A stretch of DNA of 64,000 nucleotides from Telluribacter roseus (GTDB taxonomy: Bacteria; Bacteroidota; Bacteroidia; Cytophagales; Spirosomataceae): the NCBI RefSeq assembly GCF_017355915.2, contig NZ_JAFEUV020000007.1, positions 248,001 through 312,000 on the forward strand, in the 5' to 3' direction. The position numbers and the translations under genes are program-made. The notes under the pieces were generated by a model. The model worked only from the letters and a program-made list of their open reading frames with translations. It made no database searches and was not told the DNA's origin. Each line of letters starts with the position of its first letter. The first letter of the stretch is position 1. Below, piece after piece: positions 34,901-44,000 of this stretch.

Positions 34901-35350
34901 CAGGGTATCTGGCGTAAGCACTGGTACCCGGGCAACAACGCCGACAAGTTCTGGGGGCCCTATTCACGTCCGTACTACTCCTTTATTCCTGAGAACTTTT
35001 CGGATGATGTCTGGACGCCGGAGAATCCCGATGCCTACTTCCCGCTGCTGCGTGGGTATACGGCGCTCAACAACGGGGGCGATCTCACGGCTGCTAATGA
35101 CCGGTACATTCAGAACGTGGGGTACCTGCGTCTGAAAAACGTAGTACTTGGCTATACCTTCCCCGAAAGCCTCACCCGTAAGATCCGGGTACCACGCGCC
35201 CGTATCTATGTAAGTGGTGAAAACCTGCTTACCTACACGCCGCTCCGTTCCAGGTACATCGATCCGGAACAACTGGATGGCGATGCTACCAACGGTAGAA
35301 CGTATCCCATGTCCAAAACTTACTCTGCTGGTCTTACCATTAATTTCTAA
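32000..35350 (+). CDS. SusC/RagA-type TonB-linked outer membrane protein
   Basis: An 1116-residue SusC homologue. I use the ATG at 32000, which begins a clean signal peptide (MKTSLLGTLALPLSLFL). After a 45-residue linker comes the carboxypeptidase-regulatory-like domain (FRVKGTVVASDGQGALPGVSV), then the TonB box and plug (LEELVVVGYGTQKRVNLTGAV) and the barrel ending TYSAGLTINF. It is followed after 23 bp by its SusD partner and then by two phosphoesterase genes, so its ligand may be phosphorylated (inference). It carries no STN domain and no FecR/sigma pair is adjacent. Confidence 0.96.
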   Translation: MKTSLLGTLALPLSLFLTMPVSAERRITGEQVTDRAGNQKVIDERHKLARLTTLKEVSPQAFRVKGTVVASDGQGALPGVSVVVKGTSQGTTTDGSGNYELTVPGEESVLVFSFVGYTPQEVPVGNRRVLDVTLAADNKVLEELVVVGYGTQKRVNLTGAVSQIQARDLQDRPLNNLSQILQGMVPNLNITFSTGQPGQGGSLNVRGETSINGGGPLVLIDGVPGDINRINPNDVESVSVLKDAAASAIYGARGAFGVILVTTKTAKSGKTSISYGNNFGWSTPTVSTRFMTNGYEHTMLNDEAFRRATGNTYTRYSDEDYKELEARRYDKTEHPDRPWTVVKNVNGREIYNYYGNYDWWNTLFNMTQPTSQHNLSLSGGTDKINYYLSGLAFQKDGIMRLNTDKFTSYTLRSKINAQLTPWLKVSNNTQYFDSQYTYPGREGGANANFVAITVHAMPAYAPRNPDGTATYNTLKNNYSIGDGLFANLLNGVAGGANKVHELTTINSVTIDFTKNWNLVANHSYSFYIADNWYRSAVARYSIQPGVLIPVPNYNSDQYSKTMTFDPMNVTNVFTSFNQTFGKHFVGATAGLNYESKKHHRLYGARRNLLSESLNDMNLGTGEQLSGGGSYQYALFGAFFRMNYDYSGKYLLEVNGRYDGTSRFGAGSRYGFFPSVSAGWRISEESFFEPARRVVNNLKVRGSYGTLGNQLPSNTNSASFYPYISIMPTSQSGWLDNGQKLFQVNTPNPISPNLTWEKATTSNIGLDADVLNNRLNFTFDAYIRNTTDMLIPGKVIPAVYGASVPTENAGDLQTKGFELAISWRDKLNVAGKPLSYNASFILSDSKSTITKYDNPNKILSNRYVGQTIGEIWGYSIDGMFQTNEEAQAYEVDQTIVNRQRLNAPGEWSKLQAGDLKFIDLDGNGKIDQGANTLEDHGDLKIIGNSRARYRYGMNLGASWNGIDLSVLAQGIWRKHWYPGNNADKFWGPYSRPYYSFIPENFSDDVWTPENPDAYFPLLRGYTALNNGGDLTAANDRYIQNVGYLRLKNVVLGYTFPESLTRKIRVPRARIYVSGENLLTYTPLRSRYIDPEQLDGDATNGRTYPMSKTYSAGLTINF

Positions 35351-35373
35351 ACCGGCTTACTTACGTAGTACCT

Positions 35374-37104
35374 ATGAAAAGAACTATTAGTTGCCTAGCC
35401 ATAGCATTGGGACTGGTATCCTGTGATCTGGACCTGCTGCCTCAGGATGCCATTGCACCCGAGACCTTTTTCAAAACCGAAAATGATCTTCAGCTTTATA
35501 CCAATTCATTTTACAACGCCCTTCCCGGCGCGGAGGATGTATACAATGAAGATGTAGATAACGTAGTAAAAACCAGTCTCCGCGACGAGCTGAGAGGAAC
35601 CCGGGTGGTACCTACCAGTGGGGGAGGATGGAGCTGGGGAACCCTCCGTAACATCAACTACTTCCTGGCTAATTCGAATAAATGCCCGGATCCCAAAGCC
35701 GTCGCAAAATACAATGGCCTCGCCCGATTTTTCCGCGCTTACTTCTACTTCGGTATGGTCAAGCGATTCGGTGATGTACCCTGGTACTCAAAGCCCATGG
35801 AAAGCAACGACACCGAAATGCTTACCAAGGCGCGGGATCCGCGGGCCATGGTGATGGACTCCGTCATGGCTGACCTTGATTATGCCATTGCCAATCTGGG
35901 TACCGGGCGTCAGCTCAATACGGTCACCAAATGGACGGCCCTGGCTCTGAAATCCAGGGTAGCTCTGTACGAAGGTACCTTCCGCAAGTACCATCCAGAA
36001 GCCAACCTGCCCAATGCCGGCCAATTTCTGGATGAATGTATTGAGGCTTCGGATGAGCTGATGAAAAACAGTGGCTACACCATCTACAAGGCGACACCCC
36101 AGACCGCCTACCAACGGTTGTTCTCGTCGGATAACGCCATTGCTGAGGAAGTAATATTGGCCCGTGACTTTAGCGATGAGGCACAGGTATATCACAACCT
36201 GAACTACTACACCATGACTGCTTCCTACGGACGTCCGGGTCTGGAGAAGAAACTGGTCAATAGCTACCTGATGGCCGATGGCTCGCGCTTCACGGATATA
36301 CCGGGTTACGATACGATGCAGTTCTTCGATGAGGTACAGAACCGCGACCCACGTCTCTCCCAGACCATCCGGACACCTGGCTATACCCGTATCGGGGAGA
36401 CGACCCGGCTGGTACCGGAATTTGGAGCTACGGTTACGGGCTACCAGCTGATCAAATTTGTATCGGAACCCAAGTGGGATACCTTCAACAAGGACATCAC
36501 GGATATGCCCATCTTCCGCTACGCCGAAGTCTTGCTGAACTTTGCCGAGGCAAAGGCCGAGCGGGGTACCCTGACCCAGGCGGATCTGGACCGTTCGATC
36601 AAGCTGATCCGCGATCGGGTAGGAATGCCCAACATCAATATGGCAGACGCTAATGCCAAACCCGATCCTTACCAGGCCGACATGTACCCCCAGCTCAAAG
36701 GAGCTAACCAGGGTGTTCTGCTGGAAATACGTCGAGAGCGACGCGTAGAGCTGGTGATGGAGAACTTCTTCCGCTGGGACGATATCATCCGCTGGAAAGA
36801 AGGTCAGCTCCTGACCAGGCCCTTCAAAGGAATGTACTTCCCCGGCCCGGGTAATTTTGATCTGGACAAAGATGGCAAGGTGGATCTGGTGATCTACGAG
36901 GGTACCAAACCCACCGTACCGGGCGCTCAGATCCTGAAACTGGGCAGTGAGATCTCACTCGAAAACGGGAACAAGGGAGGTAACATCGTGATCAACGGGC
37001 ATATCAACAAGGTTTGGAATGAATCAAGGGATTACCTCTACCCCCTGCCCACCCAGGAAATCCTGTTGAATCCAAAACTGACCCAAAATCCAAACTGGAA
37101 GTAA
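35374..37104 (+). CDS. SusD/RagB-type binding lipoprotein
   Basis: A 576-residue lipoprotein, rather long for SusD. The lipobox is GLVSC with Cys17. SusD marks include YNGLARFFRAYFYFGMVKRFGDVPW and LLEIRRERRVELVMENFFRWDDIIRW. A C-terminal insertion near residues 490-505 (NFDLDKDGKVDLVIYEG) looks like a calcium-binding DxDxDG loop. The end is YPLPTQEILLNPKLTQNPNW. It pairs with the SusC gene 23 bp upstream. A stem-loop lies between it and the phosphoesterase gene and may lower downstream expression. Confidence 0.95.
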   Translation: MKRTISCLAIALGLVSCDLDLLPQDAIAPETFFKTENDLQLYTNSFYNALPGAEDVYNEDVDNVVKTSLRDELRGTRVVPTSGGGWSWGTLRNINYFLANSNKCPDPKAVAKYNGLARFFRAYFYFGMVKRFGDVPWYSKPMESNDTEMLTKARDPRAMVMDSVMADLDYAIANLGTGRQLNTVTKWTALALKSRVALYEGTFRKYHPEANLPNAGQFLDECIEASDELMKNSGYTIYKATPQTAYQRLFSSDNAIAEEVILARDFSDEAQVYHNLNYYTMTASYGRPGLEKKLVNSYLMADGSRFTDIPGYDTMQFFDEVQNRDPRLSQTIRTPGYTRIGETTRLVPEFGATVTGYQLIKFVSEPKWDTFNKDITDMPIFRYAEVLLNFAEAKAERGTLTQADLDRSIKLIRDRVGMPNINMADANAKPDPYQADMYPQLKGANQGVLLEIRRERRVELVMENFFRWDDIIRWKEGQLLTRPFKGMYFPGPGNFDLDKDGKVDLVIYEGTKPTVPGAQILKLGSEISLENGNKGGNIVINGHINKVWNESRDYLYPLPTQEILLNPKLTQNPNWK

Positions 37105-37127
37105 TTGATTTTGAATAACGTGTAAAA

Positions 37128-37171
37128 AAGAAGCAGGCAACCCGCTAGGATTAGTGAGTTGCTTGCTTCTT
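37128..37171 (+). terminator. Intra-operon stem-loop after SusD (attenuator or RNA-stabilising hairpin)
   Basis: AAGAAGCAGGCAAC (37128-37141) pairs with GTTGCTTGCTTCTT (37158-37171) over 14 positions with one mismatch, loop 16 nt. It ends 27 bp before the metallophosphoesterase ATG. No T tract follows, so partial termination or 3'-end protection of the susCD message is more likely than full termination. Confidence 0.6.
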
Positions 37172-37198
37172 ACGTATAAACCAACCCATCTCACCTTT

Positions 37199-38422
37199 AT
37201 GCATTCCAATAGAAGAGCCTTTCTCGAAAAAATAGCAGCGGCGGGAACATTAAGCCTGCTACCCGCTGCCACTGCCCTGGCTGATGGCGCACCACAGCCC
37301 CAAGCCGATGAAAAGAACCATTTTGTCGTGGGACCTTACCTGCAGAATATAGGCACTGATGAGGTAACCGTAATGTGGATCACCCACAAGAACTGCTTCA
37401 GCTGGGTGGAGTACGGAGCCGGTACCCATACCAGCAAGCGGGAGTTTGGCTATACCAATGGGTTGATCGAAGCCAACAACCGGATCAATAAGGTAACCCT
37501 GACCGGTCTCAAGCCCGGTACGGACCATAAATACAGAATTGTGTCCACGGAGGTACTGGGGTATAAAGGATCAAAGGTAGAGTTCGGTGAAACCATCACG
37601 AGCCCCATGTTCTCGTTCAAAACGCCTGCTCCTACCGATGAAGAGGTAAAGCTGGTAGTCCTGAATGATATCCATGACCGCCCTCAGATTATCCCGCAAC
37701 TCCTCTACCGCCACGGCTATACCGGCAACACCCGTGATTACGATATGGTGGTCTTTAACGGGGATTGTTTTGACTGGGTGACCGAAGAAAAGCAGATGGT
37801 GGATCACCTGATCAAGCCCTCGGTGGATGTCTTTGCTACGGAAGTACCTTTTATCCTTACCCAGGGTAATCATGAGTGCCGGGGTAGTTTTGCCAGGCAC
37901 ATACCCCACTACTACGCCTACCCCGAAAACAAATACTACTACTCCTTTACCCGCGGTCCGGTACATTTTGTCGTTCTGGATTCGGGTGAGGACAAAACCG
38001 ACGACAGTGTGGAGTACGGCGGACTATCGGCCTTTGATCGCTACCGGGACGTACAGAGACGGTGGCTTGAAAAAGAAGTCATGTCCGAAGCTTTTAAGAA
38101 GGCTGCATTCCGTGTAGTATTGATCCATATTTCCCCCTGGCACTCCGGCGACTGGCACGGGACCCTGCACTGTCGGGAGCAATTTGGCCCTATCCTGAAC
38201 AAAGCTAAAATTGACCTTCAGATCTCGGGACATACCCACCGTTACGCGACCCACGATGCGGATAGTACCCATTCGTTCCCCATTGTGATCGGTGGCGGAC
38301 CTTTGGAAGGAAAACGTACGCTGATCAAACTTCACGCTACCAGAAAAGAACTTAACCTGAAAATGATCCGGGATGACGGAGAGCTGGTGGGCAAGTACAC
38401 GCTTTCTAAGAAAGTAGTTTAA
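37199..38422 (+). CDS. Secreted metallophosphoesterase, purple acid phosphatase-like
   Basis: A 407-residue exported phosphoesterase. I start at the ATG at 37199: it gives MHSNRRAFLEKIAAAGTLSLL, a Tat-like signal (NRRAFLEK), whereas the upstream GTG lies in the SusD-downstream hairpin. An N-terminal fibronectin-like domain (VGPYLQNIGTDEVTVMWIT to about residue 130) precedes the catalytic domain, as in purple acid phosphatases. Metal-binding motifs are LNDIHD, FNGDCFDW, TQGNHECRG, VLIHISPWH and SGHTHRY. It should release phosphate from phosphomonoesters or cleave diesters outside the cytoplasm. It lies in the SusCD operon and precedes another phosphoesterase by 46 bp. Confidence 0.9.
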   Translation: MHSNRRAFLEKIAAAGTLSLLPAATALADGAPQPQADEKNHFVVGPYLQNIGTDEVTVMWITHKNCFSWVEYGAGTHTSKREFGYTNGLIEANNRINKVTLTGLKPGTDHKYRIVSTEVLGYKGSKVEFGETITSPMFSFKTPAPTDEEVKLVVLNDIHDRPQIIPQLLYRHGYTGNTRDYDMVVFNGDCFDWVTEEKQMVDHLIKPSVDVFATEVPFILTQGNHECRGSFARHIPHYYAYPENKYYYSFTRGPVHFVVLDSGEDKTDDSVEYGGLSAFDRYRDVQRRWLEKEVMSEAFKKAAFRVVLIHISPWHSGDWHGTLHCREQFGPILNKAKIDLQISGHTHRYATHDADSTHSFPIVIGGGPLEGKRTLIKLHATRKELNLKMIRDDGELVGKYTLSKKVV

Positions 38423-38468
38423 ATTGCGGCTGTCTATTCCTATCCCCAATAGCTTATTAATTTTTCTA

Positions 38469-39284
38469 ATGAAAAGATCTGTTTTTACCCTAAGTATCCT
38501 TTCCGCTTTATTCTCCCTTGGCTTTACCAATCAAATAGAGGGAAAGAAAGATCCTGTGGCTGCCAAAGCCAACCTGAAGGTAATGACCTACAACATCCAC
38601 CACTGCAATCCACCCTCCGAGAAGGTGAAGATTGACGTAGAGGCCATTGCCCGGGTGATCAATCAGGAGAAGCCGGATCTGGTAGCCCTACAGGAAGTGG
38701 ATAATTATACCGAGCGGTCGGGCAAGGAGCTAAACCAGGCCCGCGAACTGGCTCGCCTCACGGGCATGAAGTCATTTTTTATGAAAGCCCTTGACCACCA
38801 GGGGGGCGAGTACGGGGTGGCGGTACTATCCCGCCTGCCGATCGTGGATTCGGTGGGTTACCTGCTGCCCCGCAATCCGGAACTGGGCGGCGAAGACCGG
38901 GCCGTAGCCGCCGTAACGGTACAGCTACCCAACAAAAAGAAGGTGATCTTTGCCAGTACCCACCTGGATCTGAAAGAAGGCAATCGGGTCACGGAGTCGG
39001 AACAAATTGTCAAGCACTTTAAAGATGCCAAACTCCCCATGATACTGGCTGGTGACTTCAATGCCCTGCCCGGTAGTGCTACCATCAACTACTTCGACCA
39101 GTACTTTACCCGTACCTGCCAGCAGAACTGCGAGCCTACCATACCCGTGGATAAGCCCAACCGTACGATTGACTTCATCATGTACAATCCGGCTGGTGGT
39201 TTTAAGGCACAGTCAACCCGGGTTATTAGCGAGAAATACGCGTCGGATCACCTGCCGGTGGTAGCGGAGCTGGAAGTAAAGTAG
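38469..39284 (+). CDS. Endonuclease/exonuclease/phosphatase family hydrolase
   Basis: A 271-residue secreted member of the EEP superfamily (DNase I, sphingomyelinase and inositol phosphatase fold). The ATG at 38469 gives a signal peptide (MKRSVFTLSILSALFSLGF). Motifs are VMTYNIHHCN, LVALQEVDNYT with the metal-binding Glu, YGVAVLSRLP, ASTHLDLK, LAGDFNALPGS and the catalytic SDHLPV. Secreted Bacteroidota homologues act on phosphodiesters such as nucleic acids, phospholipid head groups or phosphoinositides; the substrate here is not determinable. It is the last gene of the operon and is followed by a strong terminator. Confidence 0.9.
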   Translation: MKRSVFTLSILSALFSLGFTNQIEGKKDPVAAKANLKVMTYNIHHCNPPSEKVKIDVEAIARVINQEKPDLVALQEVDNYTERSGKELNQARELARLTGMKSFFMKALDHQGGEYGVAVLSRLPIVDSVGYLLPRNPELGGEDRAVAAVTVQLPNKKKVIFASTHLDLKEGNRVTESEQIVKHFKDAKLPMILAGDFNALPGSATINYFDQYFTRTCQQNCEPTIPVDKPNRTIDFIMYNPAGGFKAQSTRVISEKYASDHLPVVAELEVK

Positions 39285-39349
39285 TAGCTCCATCATGACC
39301 TGCTACCGGTATCTTTTGCCGGTTGCTAATTAACAGAATGCCCCTAAAC

Positions 39350-39390
39350 GCCCAACGCCTCAGAAGATAGTATCCTCTGAGGCGTTGGGC
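39350..39390. terminator. Bidirectional stem-loop terminator between convergent operons
   Basis: Perfect 15-bp arms GCCCAACGCCTCAGA (39350-39364) and TCTGAGGCGTTGGGC (39376-39390), loop 11 nt, followed by TTATTAAT. It lies between the plus-strand EEP gene and the minus-strand SusD gene. Confidence 0.8.
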
Positions 39391-39452
39391 TTATTAATGT
39401 AATATGGAAAGATATATACCTGAAAGGGCGTATACTTTACTAAGATCCAGGT

Positions 39453-40994
39453 TTAGTACCCGGCATTCTGGTACATTTTCTCAGGACTGAGCTTATGTTC
39501 GTCAAACGGAATGGGGTAGTAGCGGTCTTTCGTTCCAAAGTTGGAAAGTTTCGCAATCCCGTAGTCTGCCTGGGGCTTTGATTTGAAGTAGGCTACCAGC
39601 TCCTGGGTGTTAAAGAAACGGAGCAGGTCGTACCAGCGGTGGTTTTCGAAAGCCAGTTCCACGCGTCGTTCGTGCAGAATCGCCAACTTTAGGGTTGGGT
39701 ACTTAGCCGCGTAAGCCGGATCCGCTTTGGCCACCTCGTAGGTAGGTAATCCAGCTCTTTCCCGAACCTGGTTCAGGAAGCTAATGGCTGTGGCATCATC
39801 GCCCAGGTGCATATGTACCTCCGCCAGCATCAGGATGACATCCGCGTAGCGGATCAGTATCCAGTCATTACCCCCAAAGCCGTTGGTGGTTGCCGCGGCA
39901 CTGTTGTCACGGAACTTCGTGATGAAGTAGTCCTTGACAATAGGATCGTTAGCATATTTGATGGAGTAATCTTTTCTGGCGTCTCCCTCCTCATAGTCCT
40001 TCACCAGATCCATCTTTACGTTTCCTCCTGCACCATTTGATGTGAACAGGGAGTTAATAGTTTCACCTTTCGCCTGGTTGTTACGGGCAATGGATGAGGA
40101 GTAGTTGATATCTCCCTGCTTGTTCACGATCTGGAATATGGACTCCGGATTGGTCGTCTTCTTGCTTACATCAAATACATCCGCGTAAGGAATCTCTTTC
40201 AGATTCCCGAACGTACGCATGTTATAAGCAGCCGTGAGATAGTTTTTGGCTTCGTTGAGGTTGGTGGTGCGATTGGAGGCATCCAGGGTAGTAGCCATAG
40301 TCAGGTACACCTGACCCAGCAAGGCATTACCGGCGGCTTTGGAAACCCTTCCCTTGTTGGCAGCCGTAGGCAGATTAGGCAGCGGACTAGCCACCACATC
40401 TTTCAGATCCGCTACGATTTGCTGGTACACTACCTCCTGTTTCTCCCGGTAGGTACTGGCATTTACTTCATCTGCGGTGGTCAGCTGTTTCGTAACCAGA
40501 GGTACATCCCCCCATTTGCGCACCAGGTGGAAATAGATCAGCGCCCGGATAAATTTGGCTTCTGCCTTGTACTGTTCTTTAAGGGAATTGTCTGTAAAAG
40601 TAACCCTTTCAATGCCGTCAAGTACCTGATTGGAGCGCGAGATGCTCTGGTACAGGCCCAGCCAGTGGCTTTTTAGGTAGGTATTGCTGGGCAGTAGGGA
40701 GAAGTCGTTGAACTGGAAGGGCTCACCGGCATTCGACTGGTTATCGTTCCGCCCGGTATTGTCCGAGCGCTCCTCGTTGAACAGTCCGCTGGATTCCCCG
40801 ATGGAGTTACCACTCCGCAGCGATTGGTAGATACCATTTACGGCTAACTGAACATCATTTTCAGTGCGGTAGTAGGTAGTGGCGGCCACCGCGTTAGGGT
40901 CCTGTAGATCAATAAAGTCAGTAGAGCAGGAGCTCAAAAAGGCCAGGCTCACGGCTACTACCAGGGTACGTAGGGTATTGGTTGTATAATTCAT
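39453..40994 (-). CDS. SusD/RagB-type binding lipoprotein
   Basis: A 513-residue SusD homologue. The lipobox is FLSSC with Cys23. TPR-like signatures are YKAEAKFIRALIYFHLVRKWGDVPLV and LAILHERRVELAFENHRWYDLLRFF, and the protein ends YPIPFDEHKLSPEKMYQNAGY. It lies 12 bp downstream of its SusC partner on the minus strand and is the last gene of the unit. Confidence 0.95.
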   Translation of the reverse strand: MNYTTNTLRTLVVAVSLAFLSSCSTDFIDLQDPNAVAATTYYRTENDVQLAVNGIYQSLRSGNSIGESSGLFNEERSDNTGRNDNQSNAGEPFQFNDFSLLPSNTYLKSHWLGLYQSISRSNQVLDGIERVTFTDNSLKEQYKAEAKFIRALIYFHLVRKWGDVPLVTKQLTTADEVNASTYREKQEVVYQQIVADLKDVVASPLPNLPTAANKGRVSKAAGNALLGQVYLTMATTLDASNRTTNLNEAKNYLTAAYNMRTFGNLKEIPYADVFDVSKKTTNPESIFQIVNKQGDINYSSSIARNNQAKGETINSLFTSNGAGGNVKMDLVKDYEEGDARKDYSIKYANDPIVKDYFITKFRDNSAAATTNGFGGNDWILIRYADVILMLAEVHMHLGDDATAISFLNQVRERAGLPTYEVAKADPAYAAKYPTLKLAILHERRVELAFENHRWYDLLRFFNTQELVAYFKSKPQADYGIAKLSNFGTKDRYYPIPFDEHKLSPEKMYQNAGY

Positions 40995-41006
40995 GATTGC
41001 TAATTC

Positions 41007-44000
41007 TTAAAAAGTAACTCTTGCTCCTACTGTGTACGCACGAGCCAGTGGGTATTTACCGTAATCTACGCCGGGTGTCAGGTTGGAACCGTTGTTGTAG
41101 TCCACCTCAGGGTTATAACCCAGGTACTTTGTTAGGGTAAAGGCATTATCAGCACTTACAAACAGCCGGAGGTTGCTGATGGCATTGTGGGTAAGAGCCG
41201 AGATGGCCGGGACGTTATAGCCAAGGGTGAGGTTGGTACAACGGAGGAATGAACCATCACGTACATAGAAGGTAGATAAACGGGTACTGTTGCTCTGGGT
41301 ACCTCCGCGGGCAGCCCGGTACACTACGCCATCGCCGGGTTCAGTTTCAGAGCGGTAGCGGTTGAGCACCTTACTGTACTGGTTGCCGGAGGCCTCCATG
41401 TTGAACAGGTAGTAGTCCTGACCGTCCAGTACTTTGTTGCCATAGGTACCGTTGAAGGAAGACGTAAAGTCAAAGTTGCGGTAGCTGGCCGTGATGTTAA
41501 AGCCGAAGGTAAACTTGGGGTGAGGGTTTCCGATCACAGCCTTGTCCGCATCATTGACCACACCATCCCCATTCACATCCTCAAAATACAGGTCGCCGGG
41601 GCGTAGCGGATTGGAAGAAGCCGTGGAGCGGGCCGGTCCTTTCAGTACGTACCCTTCGGGGAATGACTGGGTAGCGGCGTTGTAGTTCGCATCGTCAATG
41701 GCCAGGTTTTCCATATCGGATTGGCGTACCATGCCTTTCACCTTAAAGCCGTAGAACATACCGATGGGTTGTCCCTCCGTGGTAATGTGGGTCAGGTACG
41801 AGCGCTCGGCCCCGTTGGTAATGATGGTGCTGGCACCACCCATATCCAATACCTTGTTGCGGTTAACGGAGATATTTCCGCTCAGGTTCAGGTTGAAATC
41901 GCGGCCTGATAAAACCCGGGCGTCGGCCTGTATCTCAAAGCCTTTGTTCTCCACCTTCGAATTGCGCAGGTTGGTAAGAATGGTCGATGTTCCTGAAATA
42001 GCCGACAGGGGCTGGTTGAAGAGCAGGTTGTACGAGCGGCTGTGGTAGTAGTTGGCAATGATGGAAAGCCGGTCGTTGAATAAACCCAGGTCAGCTCCCA
42101 CGTTGAACTGCGACGTGGTCTCCCAACCCAGGTTCAGGTCTTTGATGCCTTCGGCCCACATAGCGGTGTGTACGGTACCATTACCAAATACGACTCCACC
42201 CGGGGTTGCCATAGTCTGGAGGAAGTTGTAGTTACCAATGTTGTTGTTACCGCTCAATCCCCAGCTACCACGAAGCTTCAGGGTGGAAGCCGCGCCCAGC
42301 CAGTCGCCGTAGAAGGATTCGTTGGAGATATTCCAGCCCGCCGAAACAGAGGGGAAGCTACCCCAGCGGTTGTTAGGGCCGAAGCGTGAGGAACCATCCG
42401 TACGGAAGGAAGCCGTCAGGTAGTAGCGGTTGTCGTAGTTATACACGGCCCGTGCCAGGTACGACAGGAGTGACCATTCGGTTTTGCCGGTACCCGACAA
42501 CATTGAAAAGTTTGTCGCATCGGCTCCCTTCGCGGTAATCTCTTCGATCCGGTCGTTCTGGAAGCCATTGCCCCGTACCGCTACTACATCACGTATGTTT
42601 TTTTGAGCGGTATACCCGGCCAGACCATCCAGACTATGCTTACCGAACTGTTTCCGATAGTTGAGAGTAAATTCCGCCAGCTGGTCCATCTGGGTGAGCA
42701 TCTGGGATTCGGCATAGGCCGCCGCGATAGCCTGGGGTGAGCCGGGTGGGTTGGCCCCGCTACTCAGGCTGGTAGGCTTATAGAATTCGTACTTCTCGTT
42801 GTAGGTCTGCATACCCAGGTTTACCTTAAAGGTAAGATCCCGGATGATCTCGTAGGTAGCGAAGCCATTATAGGTACCTCGTAGTCCCCGGCGGTTGATG
42901 TGGGTTTCGGTAGCCAGAGCCACCGGGTTTTCAATAGATTGATATCCAAATCCCGAGCTCAAAGCCGCCGCTTCATTCTTGGCCAGTGAACCATCCTCAT
43001 TGTAAGCGCGGAAGATAGGCATGTAAATGAGAGCTCCCAGAATAGGTCCCTGGTGGAAACGACCTTCCTGAACCTCCCGGTTGGTGTTAGAGGTCACGGC
43101 CACGTTAGCTCCTACCTTAAGCTTACGGGTGAGCTCCGCATCGAGGTTCGACCGGAAGTTAACCCGCTTATGACCGGTGCTCAGGATAATGCCGGGCTGA
43201 TCCAGATACCCACCGCTCAGAGCATAGCGTACGCCGTTCTTTCCGCCCGTAAACGATACATTATGCCGCTGCACCAGGGCATTCTGGTATAGCTCGTCCT
43301 GCCAGTCGGTATTATACTTCGGCTGGATCATGGATTGGGTGGCCAGATCGTACAGATCCGTAGGGATACTGACACTACCCGCATTGCCTACATTCCGAAT
43401 CCGGGTGGCATTGTCGTGCGAGTACATCTCGTCCGACCATGATTTGCCGGAGTTCACCATCAGGTCACGGTAGGTACCGTTGCGGGCATCGATCAGAAGT
43501 TGAGTAAATTCCGTGGAATTGAGCAGATCGACTTTTTTGCTCAACTGATTTACCCCAAACTGATAGTCATACTCCAGGCGCCCTTTGCCTTCCTTACCTC
43601 GCTTAGTGGTGATAAGTACTACCCCGCCTGCCGCCCGGGATCCGTAAATAGCCGCGGAGGCGGCATCTTTCAGAATATCAATAGATTCAATATCATTGGG
43701 GTTGATGAACACATCATTACCCGCCGGATAGCCATCAATCACGTAAAGGGGGTCAGAGCTGGCGTTAACCGACCCCACACCCCGTACTCGTATCTTGGTA
43801 GATACATAGGGAGCACCACTTACCTGCGATATCTGTACCCCGGCTACCTTACCTACCAGCGCCTGGCCTACCGTAGGGGCAGTCAGGTTAAGTTCTTTGG
43901 CTTTTACACTCGCTACTGCACCGGTCAGGTCGCTTTTCCGTAGCGTCTGGTAGCCGACGGCCACTACCTCATTGAGCATCAGGGCATCCTGCCTCAGGGT

